The notes beneath the pieces are model-generated. The model made no database searches. It saw only the letters and a program-made list of their open reading frames with translations, and was not told the DNA's origin. A DNA stretch of 64,000 nucleotides, taken from Parapedobacter indicus (GTDB taxonomy: Bacteria > Bacteroidota > Bacteroidia > Sphingobacteriales > Sphingobacteriaceae). The position numbers were made by a program, and so were the translations under genes. This document shows, one piece after another, positions 44,704 to 54,375 of this stretch; positions within the stretch are counted from its first letter, which is position 1, and each line of letters opens with the position of its first letter. The stretch is taken from assembly GCF_900113765.1 (NCBI RefSeq), contig NZ_FOQO01000002.1, positions 124,001 through 188,000 on the forward strand. Direction: 5' to 3'.

Positions 44704-47700
44704 CTAAAACGATGCATTTAGGCCGATGCTGTACTTTCTAAGAAACGGATAAATACCACCCGTGCCTAAATTCCGGGCTTCGGCATCCAACCCGTCGGGA
44801 AGGTCATCCCAGGTGAATAGGTTTTCGCCGGTCACAAATACACGTGCCTTGCCGATGCCGATACGGTCCATCCACCGCGTTGGAAGGGAATAACCAAGGC
44901 TGATATTTTTCAGCCGAAGATAAGCCCCGCTTGACAGATATTTGGTCTGCACATTACGGCTGGTGCCGGTGTTACCAGACGCATTCGCATACGACCGCGG
45001 GTAATAAGCATTGGTACGATCGGGCGTCCAATAATCCAGCTGGTGAACGAATATACCTGCGAACTGGCTCATATACGGCCAGAACACCTGATTGCTGATC
45101 CATAAATCCCGTTTGCCGACCCCAACCAAGAAGAACGAAAGATCGAATCCTTTGTAAGATGCGTTTCCATTGATACCATATTGGTACCGCCGGGTTGAAT
45201 TGCCGATTACTTTACGGTCGCCCGGGTTTTCCAGTGTATTTACACCGGTGAATATCGTTCCATCTCCGTCAAGGTCCTCATACCGGATATCTCCCGGATT
45301 CTGCGGCACCCCACGATAGGGGGCGATGCCTGGTTTCAGTGTACCACCCTGTAAATTATCATTTAAGGTACCCGGTTCAAAGTCATCCACGGTAAAATAG
45401 CCTTGGGTCACGTAACCCCAGATGTCGTTGATCCGCTGACCTTCGTAGTAATTGGTCAGTTGGCCATTTCCACCGATGGATAAAAGCCCTCCCTCGTTGT
45501 TGAAACGTGTGATATACGCATTGTTATCGGAAATGTTAAATCCCAGCGAATAATTGAAATCCCGAAACTGGTCTTTCCAGGCGAGTTCCAGCTCCCAACC
45601 TTCGGATTTCAGGTCGGCCACGTTTTGCAGCGGGGCCGGTGCGCCCAGCACGGCAGGCAGCTCGGCGGCATCGGCAAGCATAGCCAGCGTACTCCGCCGG
45701 AACCAATCTACCGACCCATTTAGCCGTCCCTGCAGCAGCCCCACATCTAATCCAACATTAAGTGTTTTGACGCGCTCCCAGGTAAAACTCGCGCTTACCA
45801 ATCCTGGCGCAGGCAGCGTGACGTACCGGATGTTGGTAACCGGGTCAATCCAAGGGCCGTTTTGCGGTCGGGAACCGGGTAGATACGGATAATAATCCTG
45901 ATCATTCGTACCTCGGATAAGCACCACCTGATTACCGATCTGTCCATAGGATCCGCGGAGTTTCAATAGATTGATCCGACTGCGCAGGTCGTTCATAAAC
46001 GCTTCTTCGCTGATGTTCCAGCCCGCTGAAAAGGATGGAAAAAATCCAAACCGATCGCCCTCGGCAAAGCGCGATGACCCGTCAAAACGGCCGGTGGCCT
46101 CAAAAAGATAGCGGTCTTTATAATTGTAGTTGAACCGGCCGAAATATCCGGATACCGCAAATTCGTTGAATGCATCGCCCCCATTCAGCACACCTGTACT
46201 ACCCGATATAGACGGTACGCCAGGACTGATGATATCATAGCGGCTTACTTCAATGCTGTTTTGTTTACTCGACTCTTGGTTCGTACCTACCATCAATTCG
46301 ACGTGGTGATCACCGCCCAGCGATTTTGTATACTGTGCATAGAGATTAAGCGCATGGTAATCCGTAGAGCCACGTACACGTTGATACTGTGAATTCGTGT
46401 TTTCGTACCCGATTGAGAAATTCAGCGGATTGATGTAGCGGTTTACATTCAACTGCGTGGTGTTGTTGACGTTCTTTTTATCGAATGTATATTCACCCGT
46501 GATTTTTAACCCCTCGATTACATTGTACTCCAGTTGCCCGAACAGCCGCAGATTATCACCCGCCTCTACCCGATACGGTTCGATACGGATCATGTTATTC
46601 GGTGTGTAATAAGGCAAAATACTGCCATCGGGGGCTTCACCATAACCCGTATTAGCATACGGACCAAAAGTGATGGCATTGTAAAAGAGCCCTTCATAAT
46701 CCACCGGCACGTGCCGTGTTTGGTTGTTATAAAACACATTTACGCCCGCTGTAAGTTTGGAAGACAGCGAGGTATTGATGTAGGTATTCAGGTTATAACG
46801 CTTCAGCGCATCAGCGTTGGTCGCCATGATACCATCTTCATCGGCATATCCCAGCGAAATCCGGAAATTCGATTTTTCGGAGCCTCCGCTCACCGAAAGG
46901 TTATGCAACTGTTCGCCTCCACCGGTAAAAAGTTCACCGTAGATATCCGACTGCGCCAGTGGATAATTGGTTCCATCCACATTTTCCATTCCCGTAGGAA
47001 AGGAAGTGGGATTTTGCTGGTAGTGCTGCATAAGATCCAACCATGTAGGTACATCCTGACCCGCCCAATAGGATGTCGTGCCAAAGTCACTCAATGCCTG
47101 CACAAATTGCAGCGGTGTCGTCTTTTCGGGCAGCGTACTTGGTCCTGTCTTTGTCAGATTTACCGAATAATCGAACTTCAGTGGCTGGTTGCGTGCACCC
47201 CGTTTGGTGGTGATGAGGATCACACCGAAAGCAGCTCTCGCTCCATAAATGGATGCCGCAGATGCATCCTTCAGCACATTCACCGTAGCTATATCTTTGG
47301 GATTAACGTCGTTCATGTTCATCGGCACGTTGTCTACCAAGACCAGCGGGTCTCCACCATTAATGGATGTAAAGCCCCGGATGTTGATGCCAGACCCGGT
47401 GCCTGGTTGCCCGGAATCGGTGGTAATCTGCAATCCGGGAATCGCACCCTGTAGGGCTTGCGCCGTGTTGCTGACCGGCCGGTCGGCCAGTACCTCGTCC
47501 ATATTGACTACGCTCACCGCACCCGTCAAGTTGGCCTTGCGCCGTGTACCATAACCTACGACCACTACTTCTTCCAAGGCAGAAAGGTCTTCTTCCATCA
47601 CAATCCGCACGGCACTGGATGAGGGAATAAGTTCTTGGGTCACATAGCCGATGATCGAAAATACAAGCGTAGCATTGGCATCAGAAACCGAAAGCGTAAA

Positions 47701-48195
47701 TGCCCCGCCCTCATCGGTGGAAATTCCGTTGGTTGTCCCTTTCTCTACGATGCTCACGCCGGACAAGGGCTGGCCGGTTGCGGTCACTACACTCCCTTTA
47801 ATTACGTGCTGTACTTTACGTATTGGCTTATCTTCGGTTTTGATCACTACCATGTTTCCCTCTAATTTTTCAAAAGATAATCCGCCTTGCTGCAGCACAG
47901 GTGCCAGCAGATGGCTCCACTCAAGATTGTTCGCCGCAATATCTTTAACAATGTGTCCACTGATCGCATCGTCGTTATACACAAAATGGAGATCGGTTTG
48001 CCGCTCGATTTCCTTGATCAGATCTTTGACGGTGACATTGCGCATCTTGATCGACACTTTTGCCTGCGCAAAACTTTCAAACGCCTGTGTCTGGAAGGTC
48101 AACATGGCCAGGAAAAAGAGCGTCAATTTTGTCATGAATAGTAGTTTTAGGATCGCGTGATACCGCCATCCCATACGAAGTATGAGAAAATTCAT
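44704..48195 (-). CDS. SusC/RagA TonB-dependent receptor with STN domain
   Basis: ATG 48195 (MNFLILRMGW) is used because the longer frame starts only at TTG 48207. The 1163-aa product has a signal peptide (cleavage near ESFAQ, about 45), an STN domain (about 48-115, VKDLIKEIERQTDLHFVYNDD), a carboxypeptidase-like domain (about 130-205, PLSGVSIVEKGTTNGISTDEGGAF), a plug (VVVGYGTRRKANLTGAVSVV, INIRGFTSINGGDPLVLVDNVP) and a barrel ending SIGLNASF. The STN domain links it to the fecR and sigma genes upstream. Confidence 0.96.
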   Translation of the reverse strand: MNFLILRMGWRYHAILKLLFMTKLTLFFLAMLTFQTQAFESFAQAKVSIKMRNVTVKDLIKEIERQTDLHFVYNDDAISGHIVKDIAANNLEWSHLLAPVLQQGGLSFEKLEGNMVVIKTEDKPIRKVQHVIKGSVVTATGQPLSGVSIVEKGTTNGISTDEGGAFTLSVSDANATLVFSIIGYVTQELIPSSSAVRIVMEEDLSALEEVVVVGYGTRRKANLTGAVSVVNMDEVLADRPVSNTAQALQGAIPGLQITTDSGQPGTGSGINIRGFTSINGGDPLVLVDNVPMNMNDVNPKDIATVNVLKDASAASIYGARAAFGVILITTKRGARNQPLKFDYSVNLTKTGPSTLPEKTTPLQFVQALSDFGTTSYWAGQDVPTWLDLMQHYQQNPTSFPTGMENVDGTNYPLAQSDIYGELFTGGGEQLHNLSVSGGSEKSNFRISLGYADEDGIMATNADALKRYNLNTYINTSLSSKLTAGVNVFYNNQTRHVPVDYEGLFYNAITFGPYANTGYGEAPDGSILPYYTPNNMIRIEPYRVEAGDNLRLFGQLEYNVIEGLKITGEYTFDKKNVNNTTQLNVNRYINPLNFSIGYENTNSQYQRVRGSTDYHALNLYAQYTKSLGGDHHVELMVGTNQESSKQNSIEVSRYDIISPGVPSISGSTGVLNGGDAFNEFAVSGYFGRFNYNYKDRYLFEATGRFDGSSRFAEGDRFGFFPSFSAGWNISEEAFMNDLRSRINLLKLRGSYGQIGNQVVLIRGTNDQDYYPYLPGSRPQNGPWIDPVTNIRYVTLPAPGLVSASFTWERVKTLNVGLDVGLLQGRLNGSVDWFRRSTLAMLADAAELPAVLGAPAPLQNVADLKSEGWELELAWKDQFRDFNYSLGFNISDNNAYITRFNNEGGLLSIGGNGQLTNYYEGQRINDIWGYVTQGYFTVDDFEPGTLNDNLQGGTLKPGIAPYRGVPQNPGDIRYEDLDGDGTIFTGVNTLENPGDRKVIGNSTRRYQYGINGNASYKGFDLSFFLVGVGKRDLWISNQVFWPYMSQFAGIFVHQLDYWTPDRTNAYYPRSYANASGNTGTSRNVQTKYLSSGAYLRLKNISLGYSLPTRWMDRIGIGKARVFVTGENLFTWDDLPDGLDAEARNLGTGGIYPFLRKYSIGLNASF

Positions 48196-48275
48196 ATTTT
48201 TGTTCAAATTGGTTGTAAAATCGTTAGCACTTCACTTTCTCAGGGCGCTGTGCTAAGGGGTTAACAATTCATCCG

Positions 48276-48302
48276 AGAAGTGGAACAAGTCGTTCCACTT
48301 CT
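48276..48302. promoter_or_regulatory. Perfect hairpin between fecR and susC (locus 2)
   Basis: An 11-bp perfect stem (AGAAGTGGAAC / GTTCCACTTCT) with a 5-base loop lies in the 172-base gap between fecR and susC. The minus-strand side has no T-run, so a simple terminator is unlikely. Its position matches the locus 1 hairpin. Confidence 0.6.
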
Positions 48303-48367
48303 TTCCGCTTTTAAGTCTTCATTCAAATCATTGGCATATACTTTTTAAGGGTTTAAAATCATAATGG

Positions 48368-49435
48368 CTAATTGGCTTCGTTTGGCAAGAACAATACGGT
48401 GTCGTCGCTGATCCGATACTGAAGCGTTCCCGTGCGTGTCAGCGCCTGCAAAACGGCATCCAGACTCATATCTTCAAAGATGCCACTGAACTTCAATTTG
48501 CGCAACGCCGTGTCGGCAACAGAAACCTCTACGCTGTACCACTTTTGGAGCTTTGACGCGATCAAATCGAGGTTATCGCCATCAAAGACCAATTTATTCT
48601 CTTTCCAGAGCACGTCATTCACCTCAGTTTCGCCGTCGGCGGTCCGAATCTCGGTCAAGACAGCCACCTCTCTATTCTCCAGCGCAATTTCCTGCAACTT
48701 ATCGGGTAGTTCGGGAAGATTTCTTTCATCCTTAAAAACCGACAGCTTTTTTCCGGGGGTAAGTAAAATCGGAGCGCTCGAAGATGACGTCACCGTGAGT
48801 TCTACCTGTCCCTCAATGAGCGAGGTCTCCACCCGCTCCTCTTCTTTGTATGCTCGTAAGTTAAAAATAGTCCCCAGTACTTTGACGGTAGCGTCTCCGG
48901 CATCAATCACAAAAGGGCGGCTCGGATCTTTCTTAATTTCGAAATATCCTTCTCCATGAAACGTGACTTTCCGGTCTTCGACGTTAAACGTAACTCCATA
49001 CATTAGCTTGCTTCCCCCATTTAGCCACACAACAGAGCCATCCGGCAATTCCACACGCTTTCGCTGCCCATACTCGGTGGTAATCTCTTTCATCCCATCG
49101 CGGTAAACGGTCAGCCAAAGCAGCCAGCCCAAACAAAAAATCACCAAAGCGGCAGCTCCCACCTGTACCATGCTACGGATCGCCACTTGCCTTCGAAATG
49201 CGGGCGCAACGTTGTCTGCATATCCCATTTCACGCATCTGCGCCCAATGTCGATGAAAGGCGGCGTCGGCCTGTGATTCATTGCGATACGTATCTTCCAG
49301 ACACGCGCGATAGACTAAGCGCTTCTGCTCGTCGCCTTCGATTAATTGTTCCAATTCTGCTTTTTCGCTTTTCGAAGCCATTCCCTCCATCTGCTTATTC
49401 AGCAGCCATTCAAAACGATTTATATCTGGGTTCAT
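48368..49435 (-). CDS. FecR-family anti-sigma factor
   Basis: ATG 49435 (MNPDINRFEWLLNKQ) is preferred to the upstream GTG at 49483. The 355-aa product has a cytosolic sigma-binding part (about 1-80), one membrane helix (about 92-110, VGAALVIFCLGWLLWLTV), the periplasmic FecR domain (about 125-220, KRVELPDGSVVWLNGGSKLMYGVTF, GEGYFEIKKDPSRPF) and a DUF4974-like end (about 275-355). It should control the sigma factor encoded 117 bases upstream. Confidence 0.94.
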   Translation of the reverse strand: MNPDINRFEWLLNKQMEGMASKSEKAELEQLIEGDEQKRLVYRACLEDTYRNESQADAAFHRHWAQMREMGYADNVAPAFRRQVAIRSMVQVGAAALVIFCLGWLLWLTVYRDGMKEITTEYGQRKRVELPDGSVVWLNGGSKLMYGVTFNVEDRKVTFHGEGYFEIKKDPSRPFVIDAGDATVKVLGTIFNLRAYKEEERVETSLIEGQVELTVTSSSSAPILLTPGKKLSVFKDERNLPELPDKLQEIALENREVAVLTEIRTADGETEVNDVLWKENKLVFDGDNLDLIASKLQKWYSVEVSVADTALRKLKFSGIFEDMSLDAVLQALTRTGTLQYRISDDTVLFLPNEAN

Positions 49436-49552
49436 GATATCGTGTTGTCGTGAGACGCTCTTGCAAAGACGGCTTTGCTCCACAAATTCGCCAATGTGAT
49501 GCTCAAAAAAAATAAAATTCCTCGCAAACCACTGAGTGACAACAAGAAAAAT

Positions 49553-50101
49553 TTATACTTTTAACACCTTATTGAGATGACCAATCGCTAGTTGAATATG
49601 CCGGTTTACGGTGTTTTCTGATATACCGAGGATTTCGCCAGCTTCGCGATAACTGCAACGCAGTTCACGTACCAACGTGAATACCGCTTTGCATTTAGGA
49701 GGGAGTGAGTCTATCGCAGCAACAATCGCTCCGACTGTCTCTGTAGCAATCATCGCTTCTTCGGGCGATTTAAGATCAGAGACAATGTCAGGCGTCAGTT
49801 CTGACTGAAAACGGTATTTTTTATCTCGCTCAAGGTAATCCAATGCCTTATTCCGCAAGGCCGAAAAAAGATAGACGTTCAGGTTCTTTACGTTGGCTAG
49901 CTTTTTCCCTAACAACCACAAATTCATCATGACGTCAGAGACCGCCTCTTCTGCCAGCTGTCGATTCTTAAGGTAGTTAAGGCAGAAATGGAGTGCTTTC
50001 GGATAGAAGTACAGGAAGATACGGCGATAAGCTGTGGTGTCTCGATAATAAGCGACACGCCGTTGCAATGCTACCAGCTCTTTATCCCCTAACAATTTCA
50101 T
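49553..50101 (-). CDS. ECF sigma factor of sulfatase locus 2
   Basis: ATG 50101 (MKLLGDKELVALQRRV) is chosen because the longer frame begins with a TTG that lies inside the promoter box. The 182-aa product has region 2 (about 20-90, FYPKALHFCLNYLKNRQLAEEAVSDVMMNLWL) and region 4 (about 125-175, LPPKCKAVFTLVRELRCSYREAGEILGISENTVNRHIQLAI). It lacks the hydrophobic tail of the locus 1 sigma. It heads the locus sigma-fecR-susC-susD-sulfatase. Confidence 0.94.
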   Translation of the reverse strand: MKLLGDKELVALQRRVAYYRDTTAYRRIFLYFYPKALHFCLNYLKNRQLAEEAVSDVMMNLWLLGKKLANVKNLNVYLFSALRNKALDYLERDKKYRFQSELTPDIVSDLKSPEEAMIATETVGAIVAAIDSLPPKCKAVFTLVRELRCSYREAGEILGISENTVNRHIQLAIGHLNKVLKV

Positions 50102-50140
50102 TCCGTTGTAATAAACGTTTAAAAATTGGCTGCTCGAATG

Positions 50141-50148
50141 CAAAAATA
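50141..50148 (-). promoter_or_regulatory. -7 box of ECF sigma gene (locus 2)
   Basis: The minus strand reads TATTTTTG, the same octamer as at the locus 1 sigma gene, 39 bases before ATG 50101. It overlaps the alternative TTG start. Confidence 0.45.
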
Positions 50149-50230
50149 CAATTAAAAACCCAGCTTTCTTTATTACTAACCTTCTCTACTTTTCACCCAA
50201 TTTCCGTATAAAAACACCCCGGTCTTCTAA

Positions 50231-51742
50231 TCAGCCGATCAATTTCAAAACATCTTCCAGATACGTTCGATCATTGGCCAGTCTGGGCACTTTATTTTGC
50301 CCCCCCAGCTTACCTCGCGATTTCATCCAACGGTAAAACGTACCCTCAGGAGCAATATGGACGATCGGAAACCGCAAAGCCAGATTATTAAACCGCTTTG
50401 CATCATAATCCGAGTTGATTTCGCGTAGCGTAGCGTCCAGTATCTTACAGAATTTATCAACGTCGACAGGCTGCTCTTCAAACTCAATAATCCACTCATG
50501 TGCTCCGGCTTCTCCGTCGTTGAAATACACGGGGCCTGCCGTATAGTCGCGGACAGAAGCCCCGGTTTCGGCACATGCCTGCTTCAAGGCTTCATCCGCA
50601 TTGTCTACGATTACTTCCTCACCAAACGTATTGATAAATTGTTTGGTGCGACCGGTGATCTGAATGCGATACGGGTGCAAATTAACAAACTTGACAGTAT
50701 CCCCAATCAGGTATCGCCAAAGCCCTGCATTGGTGGAAATGACAAGCGCATAGTTTTTACCCAATTCCACCTCATGCAATCCCAGCGTCTTAGGGTGCGC
50801 GTCATGCAAATTCTCGATCGGCAGAAACTCGTAATAGATACCATAATCAAGCATAAGCAATAGATCGTCAGCATCCGACTGGTCCTGAAGTGCAAAATAT
50901 CCCTCTGAAGCATTGTAGTTTTCTAAATAGTACATCCGATCCGAAGGGATGAGTTTCCGGAATTGTTCGCGGTAGGGTTTAAAGCTGACACCACCATGAC
51001 TATAAAATTCAAGATTGGGCCACACCTCCAACAGATGATCTTTACCTGTAATCTCCAGAATACGCTTGGACAGCACCACGTTCCACGTCGGCACTCCGGA
51101 GAGGTTTGTTACGTTTTCGTGGATCGTAAGTTGCGCCACATTTTCGATTTTTTCCTCAAAATTTGGATTGAGGGTCGTTTCGACATCCGGAGTCCGATGA
51201 AATTCCGCCCAAAAAGGAAGGTTCCGGATGATGATGGAGGAAAGGTCTCCATAATAGGAATCAGAGTTGAAACTGTTAATTTGGGAGCTTCCCCCCAATA
51301 CCACCGATTTTCCCGTTAAGATTTTGGTATTGGGGCGATTGTGGCAATATACGGTCAGCATATCTTTCCCGCCCTGAAAGTGGCAGTCTTCCAGCGCCTC
51401 CTCACTTACGGGAATAAACTTGCTGCGGTCTGCGGTAGTACCGGACGATTTGGCGAACCATTTAATATCAGATGGCCAAAGGATATTTTGCTCGCCTTTA
51501 ATCATCCGGTCGATATAAGGCTTCAAGCTATTGTAATCTTGCAGCGGCACACGTTCTTTATACGTCTCCGGTGTAAGGATGGAATTGTAATCGTATTTCT
51601 TGCCCCATTCAGTTGCTTCAGCTGTAGAAATAAGACTTTGAAACCACTCCTCCTGCACTTCATGCGGGTATTTCATGAATAGCTCAATCTGGTGGATGCG
51701 CTTTTTCATGATCCATGTGAATATCGAATTGATGATGGCCAT
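50231..51742 (-). CDS. GH3-family acyl-adenylate-forming protein
   Basis: The 503-aa product matches the bacterial relatives of plant GH3 proteins (auxin-responsive family), which belong to the ANL adenylating superfamily. Landmarks are WFAKSSGTTADRSKFIPVS (about 95-113, the phosphate loop), GVSFKPYREQF, YNASEGYFALQD (about 267-278) and YRIQITGRTKQFINTFGEEV near the hinge. Plant members join amino acids to acyl acids, while the bacterial role is not settled. It is alone on the minus strand, 129 bases before the sigma gene's start. Confidence 0.88.
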   Translation of the reverse strand: MAIINSIFTWIMKKRIHQIELFMKYPHEVQEEWFQSLISTAEATEWGKKYDYNSILTPETYKERVPLQDYNSLKPYIDRMIKGEQNILWPSDIKWFAKSSGTTADRSKFIPVSEEALEDCHFQGGKDMLTVYCHNRPNTKILTGKSVVLGGSSQINSFNSDSYYGDLSSIIIRNLPFWAEFHRTPDVETTLNPNFEEKIENVAQLTIHENVTNLSGVPTWNVVLSKRILEITGKDHLLEVWPNLEFYSHGGVSFKPYREQFRKLIPSDRMYYLENYNASEGYFALQDQSDADDLLLMLDYGIYYEFLPIENLHDAHPKTLGLHEVELGKNYALVISTNAGLWRYLIGDTVKFVNLHPYRIQITGRTKQFINTFGEEVIVDNADEALKQACAETGASVRDYTAGPVYFNDGEAGAHEWIIEFEEQPVDVDKFCKILDATLREINSDYDAKRFNNLALRFPIVHIAPEGTFYRWMKSRGKLGGQNKVPRLANDRTYLEDVLKLIG

Positions 51743-51747
51743 TGTTA

Positions 51748-51807
51748 TATATCAGCTTTAGGCGATCGGCGATCAAGCTTTCGGCTTTAGCTGAATGCGG
51801 ATCGCCG
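51748..51807. repeat. Dyad-containing intergenic element upstream of GH3 gene
   Basis: TATATCAGCTTT (51748-51759) is followed by an 8-bp inverted repeat CGGCGATC / GATCGCCG (51767-51774 and 51800-51807), with a second short dyad of AGCTTT/AGCTGA type in the loop. The 12-base head recurs exactly at 52567-52578, on the other side of lptB. Confidence 0.5.
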
Positions 51808-51828
51808 AAGTTGATTACCGAAGGCTAG

Positions 51829-52563
51829 TTAAAGTTTCTTTCGACGTAGTTCAAAATTACGACCTAGATAGAATTTCCGGGCCATTTCATTGTCGGCTAT
51901 TTCCTCCGGCGTGCCTGCTAACATGATTTTACCTTCGGTTAAGAGATAAGCCCGGTCAGTGATCGATAGGGTCTCCTGCACGTTATGGTCTGTAATCAGG
52001 ATACCGATATTCCGATGTTTGAGCTTGGAAACAATGGTTTGGATTTCTTCCACGGCAATGGGGTCCACTCCCGCAAACGGTTCGTCTAATAGAATGAAAT
52101 GCGGATTGGCAGCCAAGGCGCGGGCGATTTCCGTACGCCGGCGTTCTCCACCCGACAGCAGGTCGCCCCGATTTTTCCGCACGCGATTCAGGCTGAATTC
52201 CGCCAGCAATTCCTCCAACTTCTCCTGTCGCAACGCTTTGTCCTTATAGTGAATTTCCAACACCGCCATGATGTTGTTTTCTACAGAAAGTTTCCGGAAT
52301 ACCGATGCTTCCTGCGCCAGGTAACCGATGCCTTTTTGCGCCCGGCGGTACATGGGATCTTCGGTGATCTCTTGACCGTCCAGGTATACATGACCCTCAT
52401 TGGGTTTAATGAGCCCTACAATCATATAAAAAGACGTCGTTTTCCCTGCCCCATTCGGGCCCAGTAAACCCACGATTTCCCCTTGAGACACCTCAAACGA
52501 CACGTCGTTCACAACGACGCGTTGCCTGTATTTTTTGATCAGATGTTCTGCTTTTAAAATCAT
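51829..52563 (-). CDS. lptB: LPS export ABC transporter ATP-binding protein
   Basis: LptB powers the Lpt bridge that moves lipopolysaccharide from the inner to the outer membrane, working as a dimer with LptF and LptG. The 244-aa product has Walker [10 protein letters not shown] (35-43), the Q-loop at [15 protein letters not shown], signature [15 protein letters not shown] (136-150), Walker [15 protein letters not shown] (155-168) and the switch His in TDHNVQ. The length and the F(A)GVDP variant fit LptB. It stands apart from the other lpt genes here. Confidence 0.94.
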   Translation of the reverse strand: MILKAEHLIKKYRQRVVVNDVSFEVSQGEIVGLLGPNGAGKTTSFYMIVGLIKPNEGHVYLDGQEITEDPMYRRAQKGIGYLAQEASVFRKLSVENNIMAVLEIHYKDKALRQEKLEELLAEFSLNRVRKNRGDLLSGGERRRTEIARALAANPHFILLDEPFAGVDPIAVEEIQTIVSKLKHRNIGILITDHNVQETLSITDRAYLLTEGKIMLAGTPEEIADNEMARKFYLGRNFELRRKKL

Positions 52564-52566
52564 TTT

Positions 52567-52578
52567 TATATCAGCTTT
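52567..52578. repeat. Second copy of TATATCAGCTTT upstream of lptB
   Basis: This is an exact 12-base match to 51748-51759, followed at once by CGGATATCAGCTG, which repeats the ATCAGCT core again. No large dyad accompanies this copy. Confidence 0.45.
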
Positions 52579-52639
52579 CGGATATCAGCTGCCAGCCACC
52601 TACTATCCGCTCAACCTCCTAGTTCTATTCAGCACACAC

Positions 52640-54340
52640 TTAAAACCTAATATCCTTCACATTCAATTGGATACTCCGTTTATCCCGCCATACATTTTCC
52701 TCGATGGTATAGCAGATATCAAAGGGCACACCCCTGTTGATCGCTTTTGCATATTCACCCAATCCAAATCCGATACACTCAAAAGTTGCCGATCCCAATT
52801 GCATCACGGTCATTTTTAGGTGACTTCCGCCTACCACCATTGCATTCCCAACAGCATTCACCTGATTACTGAGAAACAAGGGTGCTTCGTTCTGCGGACC
52901 AAACGGTTCGAATTGCCGCAAAATACGGAAAAATTTGGCGTTGATATCCGACAGTTGCAACACGGCATCAATCCCAATTTCGCGCTGCAGCATATCGGGT
53001 AAAATACTGGCAGACACTACTTCTTCAAAACGTTGCTCAAACAACGCAATATTCTCCGGTTTCATGGTCAGTCCCGCCGCGTATTTGTGGCCCCCAAACT
53101 GGTCAAGCAAATCGGCACATGAATTAAGCGCTTGATACAAATCGAAGCCCACTACCGACCGGGCAGATCCCGATACATGTCCGTTGGCCTGGGTAAGTAC
53201 TACGGTCGGGCGGTAGTATTTTTCCGTGAGGCGCGTAGCCACAATACCGATGACCCCTTTGTGCCAATCCGGCTTAAAAACCACGGTCGTTTTACGTTGC
53301 TTCAGGATGTCGTCTCCGTCGATGATCGCCAGCGCCTCCTCGGTAATACGAATATCAAAATCCTTCCGTTGTGAGTTTTGCAGATCAATGCTGCTGCTGT
53401 ACACGAAAGCTTCCTGCATCGATTTAGAAACCAACAGTTTGACAGCATCCTTCGCATGATCGATTCGCCCGGCGGCATTAATACGCGGTCCGATCTGGAA
53501 AATAATGTCATTAACCGTAAAATGACTGCTTTTATGGGTCGACAGATCAATTAACGATTGCAACCCGCAACAAGGGTTTGTATTTAGTTTTTGCAATCCA
53601 AAATGGGCAAGCACACGGTTTTCTCCCGTAATGGGCACGATATCCGAAGCAATGCCCACCGCTACTAAATCCAGGTACTGGTAACACTGCTGAATATCCA
53701 TGTTGTTTTTCTGGATAAACGCCTGGATAATCTTGAAACCAATACCGCACCCAGGCAGTTCCTTATAGGGGTACGGACAATCCGTGCGCTTGGGGTCGAG
53801 CACCGCAACGGCCGCAGGCAGCTGATCTCCCGGCAGATGGTGATCTCCGATGATAAAATCAATGCCCCGTTCACGGGCATAGGTTATCTTGTCCAGCGCT
53901 TTGATACCGCAATCCAGTGCAATAATGAGCGAGAAACCATTTTCAGCCGCATAATCGATGCCTTGCGTAGAGATACCATATCCTTCAGCGTACCGGTCGG
54001 GAAGATAAAACTCCAGACGGGAATGGAACTGGCGGAAAAAATTATACACCACCGCTACGGCAGTCGTACCATCTACATCATAATCGCCGTAAATCAGCAC
54101 TCCTTCTTTATTACCTATAGCTTGCTCAATGCGGGCAATAGCCTTGTCCATATCCCGCATCAAAAATGGGTCATGTAATGCGGACAAATCCGGACGGAAA
54201 AACCGCCGGGCGTCTTCAAACGTACCCACTCCTCTATTTATCAGCAAGTCTGCCAATATCTTATGGATACCGAGCTCCTTGCGAAGCCTTTGTGACGCCA
54301 TCCGGTCAGAACATGAAGCGATTGCCCATCTTTTTTGCAT
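52640..54340 (-). CDS. recJ: Single-stranded-DNA-specific exonuclease RecJ
   Basis: RecJ is a 5'-3' ssDNA exonuclease in recombination and mismatch repair. ATG 54340 (MQKRWAIASCSD) is chosen over an in-frame start at 54406, which would read into the promoter of the divergent gene. The 566-aa protein has DHH-family motif I GVLIYGDYDVDGTTA (about 80-94), LDCGIKA, motif III IIGDHHLPGDQ (about 163-173), the DHHA1 nucleic-acid part (SGSARSVVGFDLYQAL, FGGHKYAAGLT) and a C-terminal OB-like domain. Confidence 0.95.
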   Translation of the reverse strand: MQKRWAIASCSDRMASQRLRKELGIHKILADLLINRGVGTFEDARRFFRPDLSALHDPFLMRDMDKAIARIEQAIGNKEGVLIYGDYDVDGTTAVAVVYNFFRQFHSRLEFYLPDRYAEGYGISTQGIDYAAENGFSLIIALDCGIKALDKITYARERGIDFIIGDHHLPGDQLPAAVAVLDPKRTDCPYPYKELPGCGIGFKIIQAFIQKNNMDIQQCYQYLDLVAVGIASDIVPITGENRVLAHFGLQKLNTNPCCGLQSLIDLSTHKSSHFTVNDIIFQIGPRINAAGRIDHAKDAVKLLVSKSMQEAFVYSSSIDLQNSQRKDFDIRITEEALAIIDGDDILKQRKTTVVFKPDWHKGVIGIVATRLTEKYYRPTVVLTQANGHVSGSARSVVGFDLYQALNSCADLLDQFGGHKYAAGLTMKPENIALFEQRFEEVVSASILPDMLQREIGIDAVLQLSDINAKFFRILRQFEPFGPQNEAPLFLSNQVNAVGNAMVVGGSHLKMTVMQLGSATFECIGFGLGEYAKAINRGVPFDICYTIEENVWRDKRSIQLNVKDIRF

Positions 54341-54347
54341 ATCTTTG
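54340..54347 (+). promoter_or_regulatory. -7 box of MBL-fold gene
   Basis: TATCTTTG, 29 bases before ATG 54376, overlapping the first base of the divergent recJ start codon. A TTG is present only 14 bases upstream. Confidence 0.5.
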
Positions 54348-54375
54348 CTCACTACGAAGGGGTAAAGATAAAAAC

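Noticed and set aside
46534-47454. 306-aa plus-strand open frame inside susC
   Set aside because: It is antisense to a clear SusC barrel and plug and has no homology-like motif.
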